Of a stretch of DNA of 64,000 nucleotides, positions 35,069 to 43,817 are shown piece after piece. A program made the position numbers and the translations under genes. Numbering within the stretch: position 1 is the stretch's first letter; each line of letters starts with the position of its first letter. This DNA comes from Candidatus Pseudobacter hemicellulosilyticus. Its GTDB lineage: Bacteria > Bacteroidota > Bacteroidia > Chitinophagales > Chitinophagaceae. The notes beneath the pieces are model-generated. The model made no database searches, was not told where the DNA came from, and saw nothing but the letters and a program-made list of their open reading frames with translations. The DNA is taken from assembly GCA_029202545.1 (NCBI GenBank), contig CP119311.1:1674001-1738000 (forward strand), in the 5' to 3' direction.

Positions 35069-38000
35069 ATGAAATCAGCTTTACTACTTTGCCTCAGGCT
35101 CTGGTTATTGATCCTGCCGGCTATTGTTACTGCGCAAACTAACTCGTACTCTTTACAGAATGATCCTTTCCTGCGGCAATTCTCCGCCCATTCGCTGCTG
35201 AAGCAGCGTTTGCAGGCTGACCAGGCCGGCGCCCTTCCTGAAAATGTTTCTCAGGGTTGGTATGCAGGAGCTGTTGAGTTTATCCGGTCTTACGAATATT
35301 ATATAAACCCGCTGGGAGATGAGACGGGCAGCTATGGCGCTGTAAACCGGGCCAATAATGTTGGCTTCCGGTTCCTGCCGGATGGCTACAGTATCAAAAG
35401 GTTCGACTTTGCCAATGACATGAAAGAACTTTGGCAGGCCGATGTGCAGATCCTGGGCGTAGGCAGGCGCAATGCCCTGCTGCCTGCACTGTCTGCTGCA
35501 AAAGCTTCTGCTGAAGAAGGACTGCTGCAGTACAGTCATCCCGGGTTTACCGTGGAATACCTCAATAACGAGAAAGGGATGAGGCAGAATTTTATAGTAG
35601 AGCAAAGACCGGAAGGCCAGGGTGACCTTCGGGTGGAATTGTCATTGACCGGCGATCTGGCTGCCAGCCAATCAGGTCCCACCAGCATTTATTTTCATAA
35701 AAAAGAATCAGCCCTTAAAGTGGCTTTTGTATATGACGACCTGCGGGTATGGGATGCCAACCACCGTTCCCTGCAGGCTCATTTTGAAGTGAAGAACGGT
35801 GAGCGCATCTCCATCGTGGTGGATGATGAGAACGCAGTTTATCCTATTACCATTGACCCCCTTAACCATACACCTAACTGGACTGATGATGGCGGCGGAC
35901 TGATCTTCACCGCTCTCCTGGATGGTACGGCCAGCGTACACCTGCTCTATGGCACTTCTGTTAGCGGTGCCGGTAACCTGAACGGGGATGCATTCGGTGA
36001 TATCGTGATCGGAGCCCCTGCTTTTGTGCAGATCACTTCCCTGCTCAGCGGCGGCACAGGTGGAACTTATAGCGCCGTATCCGTAGGCGCTGCCTTCGTT
36101 TATCTGGGCAGTGCCGGCGGCCCGTCCGCAACGCCCAGCGAAGTATTGCAAAGCACCACTTTTGCCGGCGCACTCTATGGCTTCAGCGTCAGCAAGGCCG
36201 GTGACGTCAATAATGATGGTTTTGGCGACCTGGTGATCGGTGCGCCTGGCGACCAGGTGAATGTTTCCTTTCCCATAATTGGCGCATTGAATGTTGTGGT
36301 AGGTAGCGCCTATGTGTACCACGGGGGTACCGGCGCCACTGCCTTTGACGGTGTGATCACCACGCAGCCAGTAGCTGCCAGGAAACTCAATATGCCCGGC
36401 GCTGACATGTCTGCCGTTCTCACTACTAACCCGCTTTTTGGTTTTAGCGTGAGTGAAGCCGGTCTGGTGAACAATGATGCGTATGGTGATATCGTGATCG
36501 GCGCCCCTGCCTATATAGAATTACTGCCAACACCTACCCTGGGTGGGCGTATCCTTGTTTTCCATGGCAGCGCAACCGGTGTGCCTGCCACGCCGGCTTC
36601 CAAGATCAACGGTAGCTTGTTAGGGGGCCTCTTTGGTTTCAGCGTCAGTGCCGCCGGTGACGTGAATGGTGACGGCCGCGGTGATATCATTGCCGGCGCT
36701 CCAGCCTCACTCCTGGCCGGTCTGCTGAGCGTAGGCTCCGCTTATGTTTTCCACGGCGTCAATACCGCTGGTGGTATTACGGCTACTTCGGTTGCAGGCG
36801 CCAGTACCAATATTTCACCATTCGGAATCCTTGCCGGAACCTTGTTTGGTTTTAGTGTGAGCAATGCCGGTGATGTGAACGGGGATGGATTTGGTGATGT
36901 GATCATCGGTGAACCGCTATCCCTGGCCACACTGGCTTCGCTGCAACTGGTAGCCGTTGGTGCAGCTCATATCTACTATGGCTCCAGTGGTACTGGTATT
37001 GTAACAGCCACGCACACCACCTTGACCAGCCCACGTAACAGTGCCACCCTCCTGGGACTGATACAGGGTAACCTGCTCTATGGCTATAGCGTGAGCACAG
37101 CTGGCGATGTGAACTGTGATGGCAGGGCCGACGTGATTGTGGGTGAGCCCGGTGGTAGCGGCCTCAGCCTGCTGTCCGGTGGTATTCTCAACCTGGTCAG
37201 CGCACAGGTGCTGTCCGGTAAGGCCTATGTTTACTATGGTCGCCCCACTGCCGGACAGGTGGTGCCAGGACCGCTCAATTCCCCTTCTTTTATAGTACAG
37301 GAGCAAAATTCCCTCTCCATTGCCAACCTGCTTGGTTTTAGCGTCAGTGATGCCGGTGATGTGAACGGCGATAACCGGGCAGATATCCTGATCGGTGCGC
37401 CCAATGGTACACTCAACCTGGCTGGTTCACTCGGCAATATTGTGGGCAATGCCCTGGGATATCTTTTCAACAACAGTGTAGGCAGCGCTTATTCCTTCTT
37501 CGGCTGTCTTACTGATATTGACCTTGATTTTGACAACGATGGCGTACCTGATGCCATTGACCTGGATGATGATAATGATGGTATCCCTGATATGCAGGAA
37601 TATCCCGGCCTGACCCTGCTTTCTGATCCCGGTGCAGATGATAATGGTAATGGTATTCCCAATTACAGGGACCCAACCTATACTTCCTGCGGCGGCCTCA
37701 ATGCAAATGGCGTCTGTACAAACTTTGATAAGGATGGCGATGGTGTGCCCAACTCTTTTGACCTGGACAGCGACAATGACGGCGTACCGGATATCATTGA
37801 AAACGGCGGTGTGGACGCAGACGGTGATGGTATCCTGGATAATTTCACTGATACTGATGCTGATGGTCTCAGTCAGTCTATTGATGGCAACAATACCGGA
37901 TTAGCCAGCTCCGGCCAGGGCCTTGGTGTTGTGGATAGTGATGGGGATGGTATTCCCAATAGCCTGGATTCCGATAGCGATGGCGATGGCATTTCCGATT

Positions 38001-39241
38001 TGCGGGAGAATGGTCTGCCCGATGCAGATAATAATGGCCTGATAGATGGTTTTGCAGATTCAGACGGTGATGGTTATGCCAATGCACTGGATCCCCGCAC
38101 CGGCCACTCTGGTCCCGCTGACCCTGCCGCCAGTGGAATCCCCGCACTGTATACGCCTGCTGATATCAACAACAATGGCCGGTATGATGGCGCTCCTGTA
38201 ATCCGGAATGATGATGGCGACCTTCGTTTTAATTTTATAGATGCTGATTCGGATAATGACGGTATTACCGATAACGTGGAAGGACAAAGCACAACTGGTT
38301 ACCAGACACCTACAGCTACGGATGCCAATGCCAATGGCATAGCAGATATATATGGAGTTGGCGGTATTGTACCAGTGGATACAGATAGTGATGGTAACCC
38401 GGATTACCTGGACATGGATGCGGATAATGACGGCTTGTCTGATATAGCGGAAGGACATGATATCAATGGCAATGGAATGCCGGATGAAAACCTGGTACTG
38501 ACAAATGTTGATTCGGATGGTGATGGTATCGATGACGTGTTTGATACCTATAACCCCGGTAATGGTGTGAACGTCACTACCCAAGGTATCGGAAGCGGAA
38601 TGCCGGTATTTGGTTTTGGCAGCATGGGGCCACTGCAGCAAACGCCTGCAGTTGCTCCTGACCGCGACTGGCGTAACGGCGCTTATATACTGCCGGTGAG
38701 CCTGGTGGAATTTACCGGTAAGAAAACAAACAACGGTAACCTCCTGGAATGGATCACCGCCACTGAGGCCAATAGCAGCCATTTTGAAGTGGAAAGAAGT
38801 GAGGATGGTACCAGCTTTACGAAGATTGGTGAAGTGAAAGCAGCCGGGGAATCCAACCAGCGCAGGAGCTACTCCTTCCCTGACAGGAACCCAAGATCCG
38901 GCGCCAATTATTACCGCCTCAGGATGGTAGACCTGGATAACCAGTTCAGCTATTCCAAGGTCCTGGTATTGCGCAATGGCAATGTAGCCAATGGTATTGC
39001 AGTTTACCCGAATCCGGTAGCCGACCAACTGCAGCTCAGCTGGGAGAATATGCCGGCCGGTAACTACGTGATAGACCTGCTCTCTGCCAAAGGCGAGCTG
39101 GTAAAACAATACCGGACCCGCGTCACCGGTAGCAGCCAGGTGATGATGATATCCCGTGAAAGCAACTGGCGCTCCGGCGTTTATATGCTGCGCGTATCCG
39201 GTGGAGGCGAACAAAAAGTACTCAGAATAGTAGTTAAATAG
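35069..39241 (+). CDS. T9SS-sorted secreted protein with seven FG-GAP repeats and Asp-rich Ca-binding repeats
   Basis: This 1390-residue protein has a signal peptide (about 1-22, ILPAIVTAQ). An N-terminal domain shares its layout with the 1004-residue paralog (both have QG/QWYA near residue 45-70 and YPxTIDPL/I near 240-270). Seven FG-GAP repeats follow, each near FGFSVS...GDVNGDGFGD, predicted as a seven-bladed propeller. From about 815 to 1190 come many DxDxDG-type repeats (DLDDDNDGIPD, DSDNDGVPD), resembling thrombospondin type 3 Ca-binding repeats. The C terminus has a T9SS type A sorting domain (YPNPVADQLQLSW...KVLRIVVK). It is probably a calcium-binding cell-surface or released protein. 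A strong terminator follows. Confidence 0.9.
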   Translation: MKSALLLCLRLWLLILPAIVTAQTNSYSLQNDPFLRQFSAHSLLKQRLQADQAGALPENVSQGWYAGAVEFIRSYEYYINPLGDETGSYGAVNRANNVGFRFLPDGYSIKRFDFANDMKELWQADVQILGVGRRNALLPALSAAKASAEEGLLQYSHPGFTVEYLNNEKGMRQNFIVEQRPEGQGDLRVELSLTGDLAASQSGPTSIYFHKKESALKVAFVYDDLRVWDANHRSLQAHFEVKNGERISIVVDDENAVYPITIDPLNHTPNWTDDGGGLIFTALLDGTASVHLLYGTSVSGAGNLNGDAFGDIVIGAPAFVQITSLLSGGTGGTYSAVSVGAAFVYLGSAGGPSATPSEVLQSTTFAGALYGFSVSKAGDVNNDGFGDLVIGAPGDQVNVSFPIIGALNVVVGSAYVYHGGTGATAFDGVITTQPVAARKLNMPGADMSAVLTTNPLFGFSVSEAGLVNNDAYGDIVIGAPAYIELLPTPTLGGRILVFHGSATGVPATPASKINGSLLGGLFGFSVSAAGDVNGDGRGDIIAGAPASLLAGLLSVGSAYVFHGVNTAGGITATSVAGASTNISPFGILAGTLFGFSVSNAGDVNGDGFGDVIIGEPLSLATLASLQLVAVGAAHIYYGSSGTGIVTATHTTLTSPRNSATLLGLIQGNLLYGYSVSTAGDVNCDGRADVIVGEPGGSGLSLLSGGILNLVSAQVLSGKAYVYYGRPTAGQVVPGPLNSPSFIVQEQNSLSIANLLGFSVSDAGDVNGDNRADILIGAPNGTLNLAGSLGNIVGNALGYLFNNSVGSAYSFFGCLTDIDLDFDNDGVPDAIDLDDDNDGIPDMQEYPGLTLLSDPGADDNGNGIPNYRDPTYTSCGGLNANGVCTNFDKDGDGVPNSFDLDSDNDGVPDIIENGGVDADGDGILDNFTDTDADGLSQSIDGNNTGLASSGQGLGVVDSDGDGIPNSLDSDSDGDGISDLRENGLPDADNNGLIDGFADSDGDGYANALDPRTGHSGPADPAASGIPALYTPADINNNGRYDGAPVIRNDDGDLRFNFIDADSDNDGITDNVEGQSTTGYQTPTATDANANGIADIYGVGGIVPVDTDSDGNPDYLDMDADNDGLSDIAEGHDINGNGMPDENLVLTNVDSDGDGIDDVFDTYNPGNGVNVTTQGIGSGMPVFGFGSMGPLQQTPAVAPDRDWRNGAYILPVSLVEFTGKKTNNGNLLEWITATEANSSHFEVERSEDGTSFTKIGEVKAAGESNQRRSYSFPDRNPRSGANYYRLRMVDLDNQFSYSKVLVLRNGNVANGIAVYPNPVADQLQLSWENMPAGNYVIDLLSAKGELVKQYRTRVTGSSQVMMISRESNWRSGVYMLRVSGGGEQKVLRIVVK

Positions 39242-39266
39242 ACCAGTCCCCGAATAGTGTCTATAC

Positions 39267-39297
39267 AGCTGCCTCCTGCGGGAGGCAGCTTTTTTTG
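39267..39297 (+). terminator. Intrinsic terminator after the 1390-residue protein gene
   Basis: AGCTGCCTCC and GGAGGCAGCT form a stem with a very short loop, followed by seven T bases. It is a textbook terminator. Confidence 0.85.
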
Positions 39298-39453
39298 GTA
39301 CTATATCCATCAAAAAAATGGTATTCCTTTACATTGCTGATTGGTCTTTGTATATTGCACAATAGTCCGCAAGTCCAGATAGCCGCTAAGCCCTTTCGTT
39401 CGTACAGCTATACAATGCCAGCACTCTTTTTTCGATCCTGAATTTTTGTTTGT

Positions 39454-39846
39454 ATGAAAAGAAGATTGAAATGCATACTGCTGATCGATGATGACGATCC
39501 CACTAATTTCCTGAACCGCCATGTGCTGGAGAGGGTGAACTGTACTGATCGTATCCAGGTGGTGCAAAGCGGACAGGAAGCATTGGAATACCTGTCCAGC
39601 AATGCCAATCGCCCTGACCTCATCTTTCTCGATATCAATATGCCCGGCATGGACGGCTGGGAATTCCTCGAAAAATATCGCATGCTGCATAGGCCCGGCA
39701 GCAACAACAGCATCATGGTCATGCTGACCACTTCCCTCAATCCGGACGATGCACAGCGCGCCAATAATATCCCTGAAGTGGATGGTTATGAGAACAAACC
39801 ACTCAATGATGTACTGCTCGATAAGATACTCAATAACTTTTTTTAA
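39454..39846 (+). CDS. Single-domain response regulator (receiver only)
   Basis: The 130-residue protein is a CheY-like receiver. The phospho-acceptor is Asp60 (LIFLDINMPG), the acidic patch is IDDDDP at 11-16 and the conserved Lys is Lys115 (ENKPL). Its form resembles Rcp1-type regulators that exchange phosphate with a histidine kinase and have no output domain. It lies between the propeller gene and the OmpR-type pair. Whether it shares the kinase encoded at 40630 is unknown. The start ATG 39454 is the natural one. Confidence 0.9.
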   Translation: MKRRLKCILLIDDDDPTNFLNRHVLERVNCTDRIQVVQSGQEALEYLSSNANRPDLIFLDINMPGMDGWEFLEKYRMLHRPGSNNSIMVMLTTSLNPDDAQRANNIPEVDGYENKPLNDVLLDKILNNFF

Positions 39847-39899
39847 TTCCATTTTAATGCGATCTTTAGACAAGCACCCCGGGCGCTCCATATAATTGC

Positions 39900-39907
39900 T
39901 AATTTTG
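39900..39907 (+). promoter_or_regulatory. -7 box TAATTTTG for the OmpR-type operon
   Basis: An exact TAnnTTTG match only 6 bases upstream of the first ATG (39913). It makes the downstream ATG at 39934 the better start unless the mRNA is leaderless. Confidence 0.5.
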
Positions 39908-39933
39908 CCGGGATGAGTAGCAATCTATTAATT

Positions 39934-40623
39934 ATGGAAGAAGTCAAATTATTATTGGTAGAGGACGAAAGGAAAATTGCAGAGGCGTTGAAGAAAGGCC
40001 TTATGGAGCAGAATTACCATGTGGAAGTAGCATTTGATGGTCTGATCGGTAAAAAGATGATTGAGACCTATAAGTTCGACCTGGTGATCCTGGACATTAA
40101 CCTGCCTGGCATGAACGGGTATGAACTGTGTAAGGAGATCCGGAAAAAAGATGAACGCATACCCGTGGTGATGCTGACAGCGCTCAGCGCCACCGATGAT
40201 AAGATAGAAGGGTTTGATGCCGGCGCCGACGACTATATTGTAAAACCTTTCGACTTTAAAGAACTGCTGGTGCGTATCCGCGCTCTGCTCAAACGTATCT
40301 ACCAGACCGTTCCCACTGGCAATATGCTGAAAGTGGCAGACCTGGTCATGAACCTTGATAGCAAGGAAGTGACCCGTGCAGAAAAACCCATCGCACTTAC
40401 CGCAAAAGAATTCCAGCTGCTGGAATACCTTGTCCGCAATAAGAACCGTGTGGTCTCCCGTGCAGATATTGCACTCAATGTCTGGGACATTGATTTTGAC
40501 ACCAAGACCAACGTGATTGATGTGTATGTGAATTTTCTCCGGAAAAAACTCGACAAGGATTTTGACTCCAAACTGATCCATACACAGGTGGGCATGGGGT
40601 ATATCCTGAAAGAAACCACTTAG
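39934..40623 (+). CDS. OmpR-family response regulator
   Basis: The protein is 229 residues when started at ATG 39934 (MEEVKLLLVEDE), which is the typical family length. An earlier ATG at 39913 would add seven residues and lies too close to the -7 box. The receiver domain has acidic residues at 10-12, phospho-acceptor Asp54 (VILDINLPG) and Lys104 (VKPFD). A winged-helix DNA-binding domain follows from about 125 to 227. It pairs with the histidine kinase whose gene begins seven bases downstream. Target genes are unknown. Confidence 0.93.
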   Translation: MEEVKLLLVEDERKIAEALKKGLMEQNYHVEVAFDGLIGKKMIETYKFDLVILDINLPGMNGYELCKEIRKKDERIPVVMLTALSATDDKIEGFDAGADDYIVKPFDFKELLVRIRALLKRIYQTVPTGNMLKVADLVMNLDSKEVTRAEKPIALTAKEFQLLEYLVRNKNRVVSRADIALNVWDIDFDTKTNVIDVYVNFLRKKLDKDFDSKLIHTQVGMGYILKETT

Positions 40624-40629
40624 GAATTA

Positions 40630-42018
40630 GTGAAGATCAAATACAAAATAACGGCTCTGTTCATCCTACTGGTAACAGCAATCCTGCTATTGCTGAGCAT
40701 TTCCGTTTATTATTTTACTGCCCTCGACCGCTCCGAAGCTTTTAAGAAAAGATTGATGGGACGAGCCAATAACAACGCCCAGATCTTTTCCATCTTCGGT
40801 GACAGCAGCGCGTCCGTACTGTCACAGATTGACTCCGGTTCCGTAGGCACCCTGCCACGGAAAAGCGTGATCATTTACGATTACCTGGATCATCCGCTTT
40901 ATATTTTCAATGCTCCCGGTCAGGAAACACCTGATATCAGCAGGGCTATACTGGAACGGGCAAGGGTGGAGCATGAGCTGTATTTCCATCTTGGCGACCG
41001 CGAGGCCCTGGCTTTTCACCATACTGATCCGGCCTCCAGGATCGTTATAGTAGTGGCTGCCTATGATGAGGACGGCTGGTCGCGCCTCACCGATCTGAAA
41101 CGCATTCTGTTCACCAGCCTGCTGATAGGGCTGGCTATCGCTTTGATAGGCGGCTATCTTTTCTCTATCCAGCTGGTGAAGCCACTGTCCCTGATCATCC
41201 GGGAGGTGAAGGATATTTCTTCCCAGAATTTATCTCACCGGATAGAAGCTGGCAGCGGGCATGATGAACTGCACCAGCTGGCCAATACCTTCAATGAACT
41301 GCTCAACAGGCTGCAGGATTCTTTCAACAGCCAGCGCCGGTTCATCTCCAATGCTTCCCATGAGCTGTCCACGCCGCTGACCTCTATTTCCAGCCAGCTG
41401 GAAGTAACGCTGCACAAGCACCGGAGCACAGAAGAATACCAGCAGGTGCTGCTGTCGGTCCGCGAAGATGTGAAACAGATGCAGTCCCTGACAAGGAGCC
41501 TGCTGGAAATAGCCAAGACCGGATCACAGGGCGCCATTGAACTGAACGAGGTCAGGATAGATGAGATCCTCTTCAAGGTCATGGGTGATGTGCGTAAGAT
41601 CAGTGCTGATTACCGGGTGGAAGTGCAGTTTGGCGATTTCCCGGAAGACGAGAAAGAATTTATGGTCTTTGGTAACAGCGACCTGCTGTATATGTCCATT
41701 AAGAATTTTGTAGAGAATGGTTGTAAGTATTCACCGGACCATCAGTCATGGTTAGACCTCAGTTTTGAGAGCGGGCTGATCATTATCCGGGTGAAGAATG
41801 AGGGCGATGTGATTGCCGAAGAGGAAATGGAACATATCTTCCTGCCCTTTTACCGGACCAGCAGCGCGGCGCAGAAGTCCAAAGGATTTGGACTGGGCCT
41901 GCCGCTGGCCCAGCGGATCATTGGACTCCATAAAGGATCCATTGAGGTGCAGTCGGATATTGTGACCGGGACAGTGTTTACCATCACGCTCCCGTCGATC
42001 CTGGCCTTCAGTCGCTGA
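40630..42018 (+). CDS. HAMP-containing sensor histidine kinase
   Basis: This 462-residue inner-membrane protein starts at GTG 40630. Two transmembrane helices (about 7-29 and 160-182) flank a periplasmic sensor of about 130 residues. A HAMP segment runs to about 230. His244 sits in the H box (SNASHELSTPLTSI). The N box (NFVENGCKYSP) and the G boxes (IIIRVKNEGD, GFGLGLPLAQRI) are intact. It forms a two-component pair with the OmpR-type regulator just upstream. The signal is unknown. Confidence 0.94.
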   Translation: MKIKYKITALFILLVTAILLLLSISVYYFTALDRSEAFKKRLMGRANNNAQIFSIFGDSSASVLSQIDSGSVGTLPRKSVIIYDYLDHPLYIFNAPGQETPDISRAILERARVEHELYFHLGDREALAFHHTDPASRIVIVVAAYDEDGWSRLTDLKRILFTSLLIGLAIALIGGYLFSIQLVKPLSLIIREVKDISSQNLSHRIEAGSGHDELHQLANTFNELLNRLQDSFNSQRRFISNASHELSTPLTSISSQLEVTLHKHRSTEEYQQVLLSVREDVKQMQSLTRSLLEIAKTGSQGAIELNEVRIDEILFKVMGDVRKISADYRVEVQFGDFPEDEKEFMVFGNSDLLYMSIKNFVENGCKYSPDHQSWLDLSFESGLIIIRVKNEGDVIAEEEMEHIFLPFYRTSSAAQKSKGFGLGLPLAQRIIGLHKGSIEVQSDIVTGTVFTITLPSILAFSR

Positions 42019-42100
42019 TTTAATTCATTTTTAATATGCCTTTAATCCGCGTTTAAGGGTGAACAGGCATATTTAACCCCTTATATTTAGTATTTTCAGT

Positions 42101-42325
42101 ATGAATAAACGCTGGTTATTTCAAGGGATCCCATTAATCCTGATCATTGGCTTGATTGTGGCAGGTTTTTACCTGACACGCAAGAATGAACAGTGTAACA
42201 AACAAAATAACGGCCTCCTGCTTCAGAATGACTCCATTCTTTCCGTCAATATCATGCTCAAAAAAGAGGTGGCCAGGATGCAAACGGCCATTGATAGCCT
42301 TCAGTCCCTGTCAGTTAAAAAGTAG
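42101..42325 (+). CDS. Small membrane-anchored coiled-coil protein
   Basis: This 74-residue protein has one N-terminal transmembrane helix (about 9-26). A short helical region with heptad-like spacing follows (LLLQNDSILSVNIMLKKEVARM). No family is recognised. It follows the kinase gene by 82 bases and precedes a terminator, so it may belong to the same operon or have its own promoter (a near-match box TATATTTA lies upstream). A role in modulating the kinase is possible but unsupported. Confidence 0.65.
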   Translation: MNKRWLFQGIPLILIIGLIVAGFYLTRKNEQCNKQNNGLLLQNDSILSVNIMLKKEVARMQTAIDSLQSLSVKK

Positions 42326-42361
42326 ACATGCTTAACCAGGATAACTTTAAGCATGTTTTAA
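42326..42361 (+). terminator. Intrinsic terminator after the small membrane protein
   Basis: ACATGCTTAA (42326-42335) pairs with TTAAGCATGT (42347-42356) around an 11-base loop, followed by TTTAATTG. It separates this unit from the stress-protein gene. Confidence 0.65.
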
Positions 42362-42422
42362 TTGTACGTTCATCCGGCTTTAACCGGCACAGCATAGCTT
42401 TATCAAAATGTGCAGTGGCGTA

Positions 42423-43295
42423 ATGACAAAGTTGTTCAACAATATACTGGTTCCCGTAACCTATAACAGGAAAAGCGAAATGGCCTTGCAGAAGGCTATT
42501 TATATAGCCAATGAGTTCCAGTGTCATGTACACCTGCTGTATGTAGAAGGCAAAGGGATGGCAGAAGCCGATAAACACCTGATTGAAGCCTTGCGGGAAG
42601 GGGAGATCCAGGACCCTGAATTCTGGCTGGGCCAGTGGAAAGAAAAATACCAGCACCAGCTGGAAGGCAATCACCAGGTTTACCTGGCTTTCCGGAAAGG
42701 CAATAAAGAACAACAGATAGCTTCGTATATCCTGCAGCAAAAAATTGACCTGGTCATCCTGGACCAGCCTTCGGGCCTCCTGCCCTCCGGTCTGCTTCCC
42801 GTGCAGCTGAGAGGCGGGCTGATCAATATCAACCGCCTGACCCGGAAGACGGGCTGTCCGGTGCTGGCCCTCAAATCATCTGCAACACTGCAGCATATCC
42901 GCAATATTGTACTGCCGGTAGATGCACGTTTGCCTGTACGGAAAGTACAGTTTGCCAGCTACCTGGCCCTGCACTTCAACGCAAAGATCCACCTGGTGGC
43001 TGTTGCAGAGCCAGTACAGGGAACTACTTCTGTGGATACAAAATACCTCCTGAAGACTTACCAGCTGATGAAGGAACATACTGACCTGGATGTGGAATGC
43101 CATACGCTCAATGGTGAAAGCCTGGCTGATACCACACTGGATTTTGCCCGGCAGATCAGCGCCGATCTTATTGTTGTGGACGCCGGCAAATCATTAACGC
43201 AGTCCGGCATGCTGCACCGCTTCTTCTCCAAATTCATTTTTGATGGCTCGCGTATCCCCGTGATGACTGTGGCCCCTTCCTCCGCTATGAAATAA
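42423..43295 (+). CDS. Tandem universal stress protein (UspA-like, two domains)
   Basis: The protein is 290 residues from ATG 42423 (MTKLFNNILVPVTYN); an ATG at 42408 adds five residues. Two USP domains occur in tandem. The first (1-150) starts with the usual NNILVPV strand. The second (150-290) starts HIRNIVLPVDA and has a C-terminal SRIPVMTVAPSS segment. Universal stress proteins are cytoplasmic and respond to starvation or stress, often through nucleotide binding. A typical ATP-binding GxxGS motif is not obvious. The signal and partners are unknown. Confidence 0.86.
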   Translation: MTKLFNNILVPVTYNRKSEMALQKAIYIANEFQCHVHLLYVEGKGMAEADKHLIEALREGEIQDPEFWLGQWKEKYQHQLEGNHQVYLAFRKGNKEQQIASYILQQKIDLVILDQPSGLLPSGLLPVQLRGGLININRLTRKTGCPVLALKSSATLQHIRNIVLPVDARLPVRKVQFASYLALHFNAKIHLVAVAEPVQGTTSVDTKYLLKTYQLMKEHTDLDVECHTLNGESLADTTLDFARQISADLIVVDAGKSLTQSGMLHRFFSKFIFDGSRIPVMTVAPSSAMK

Positions 43296-43477
43296 TTCAA
43301 TGGCGTCCCGTTGACTGGCTGATATATTTTATCGGGTGAAGAATATGTTGTATCTTTTAGTATCATTTTTTGCATAGCTCATCCCTCACTTACTAACCTG
43401 TTAATTTCTGTGTTTTCTGTGCCTTTTGAAGATCGTGTAAAAGATCTCTATTGTTGAATTGTTCAAAAAGGAGTGAC

Positions 43478-43774
43478 ATGAAAATGCATCAATATCCCTA
43501 CGTCAACAGGCGTAAGAAGACCATTCAATTCTGGATCCACAACAGTATTGCCGATCACATTACGCTTTCAGGGAATTTCAATCAGGGTACTTCCGGCGAA
43601 TTACAGATGATGCCGGGGAAGGATGGCGACTGGTTTGTTGAGATCCCAATGCTACCCGAGGGGAAATACCATTACCGCTTTTTTATTGACGACTGCATGT
43701 GGATGGAAGATGTTGGCAACCGCCTCCGGGAGCCTGATGGCGTCCATGGCTGGTACAGTGTGCTGAATGTATAA
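43478..43774 (+). CDS. Stand-alone glycogen-binding-like domain (CBM48/AMPK-beta type)
   Basis: The 98-residue product starts at ATG 43478, preceded by AAGGAG at a good distance. An earlier ATG at 43451 would add nine residues. Residues 17-95 fit a CBM48-like beta sandwich: FWIHNSIADHITLSGNFNQ, then DGDWFVEIPMLPEGKYHYRFFID. This fold binds glycogen or starch-like glucans. It occurs here alone, with no catalytic domain, right after a stress protein, so it may be an adaptor or regulator. No signal peptide is present. Confidence 0.75.
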   Translation: MKMHQYPYVNRRKKTIQFWIHNSIADHITLSGNFNQGTSGELQMMPGKDGDWFVEIPMLPEGKYHYRFFIDDCMWMEDVGNRLREPDGVHGWYSVLNV

Positions 43775-43817
43775 CAGCTTGCTGTTAACAGGGTTTCTGC
43801 GTTTCCGGGCATACCAG

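Noticed and set aside
37500..38600. Repetitive DNA with GATGG/GATAATGA-like units, considered as a CRISPR array or satellite
   Set aside because: The repeats are in frame, of irregular length and encode Ca-binding residues. They have no constant repeat plus variable spacer pattern.
38060..39313. 417-codon minus-strand frame opposite the Ca-binding repeat segment
   Set aside because: It is the shadow of a repetitive Asp-rich coding region. Its Ile/His-rich product has no motif.
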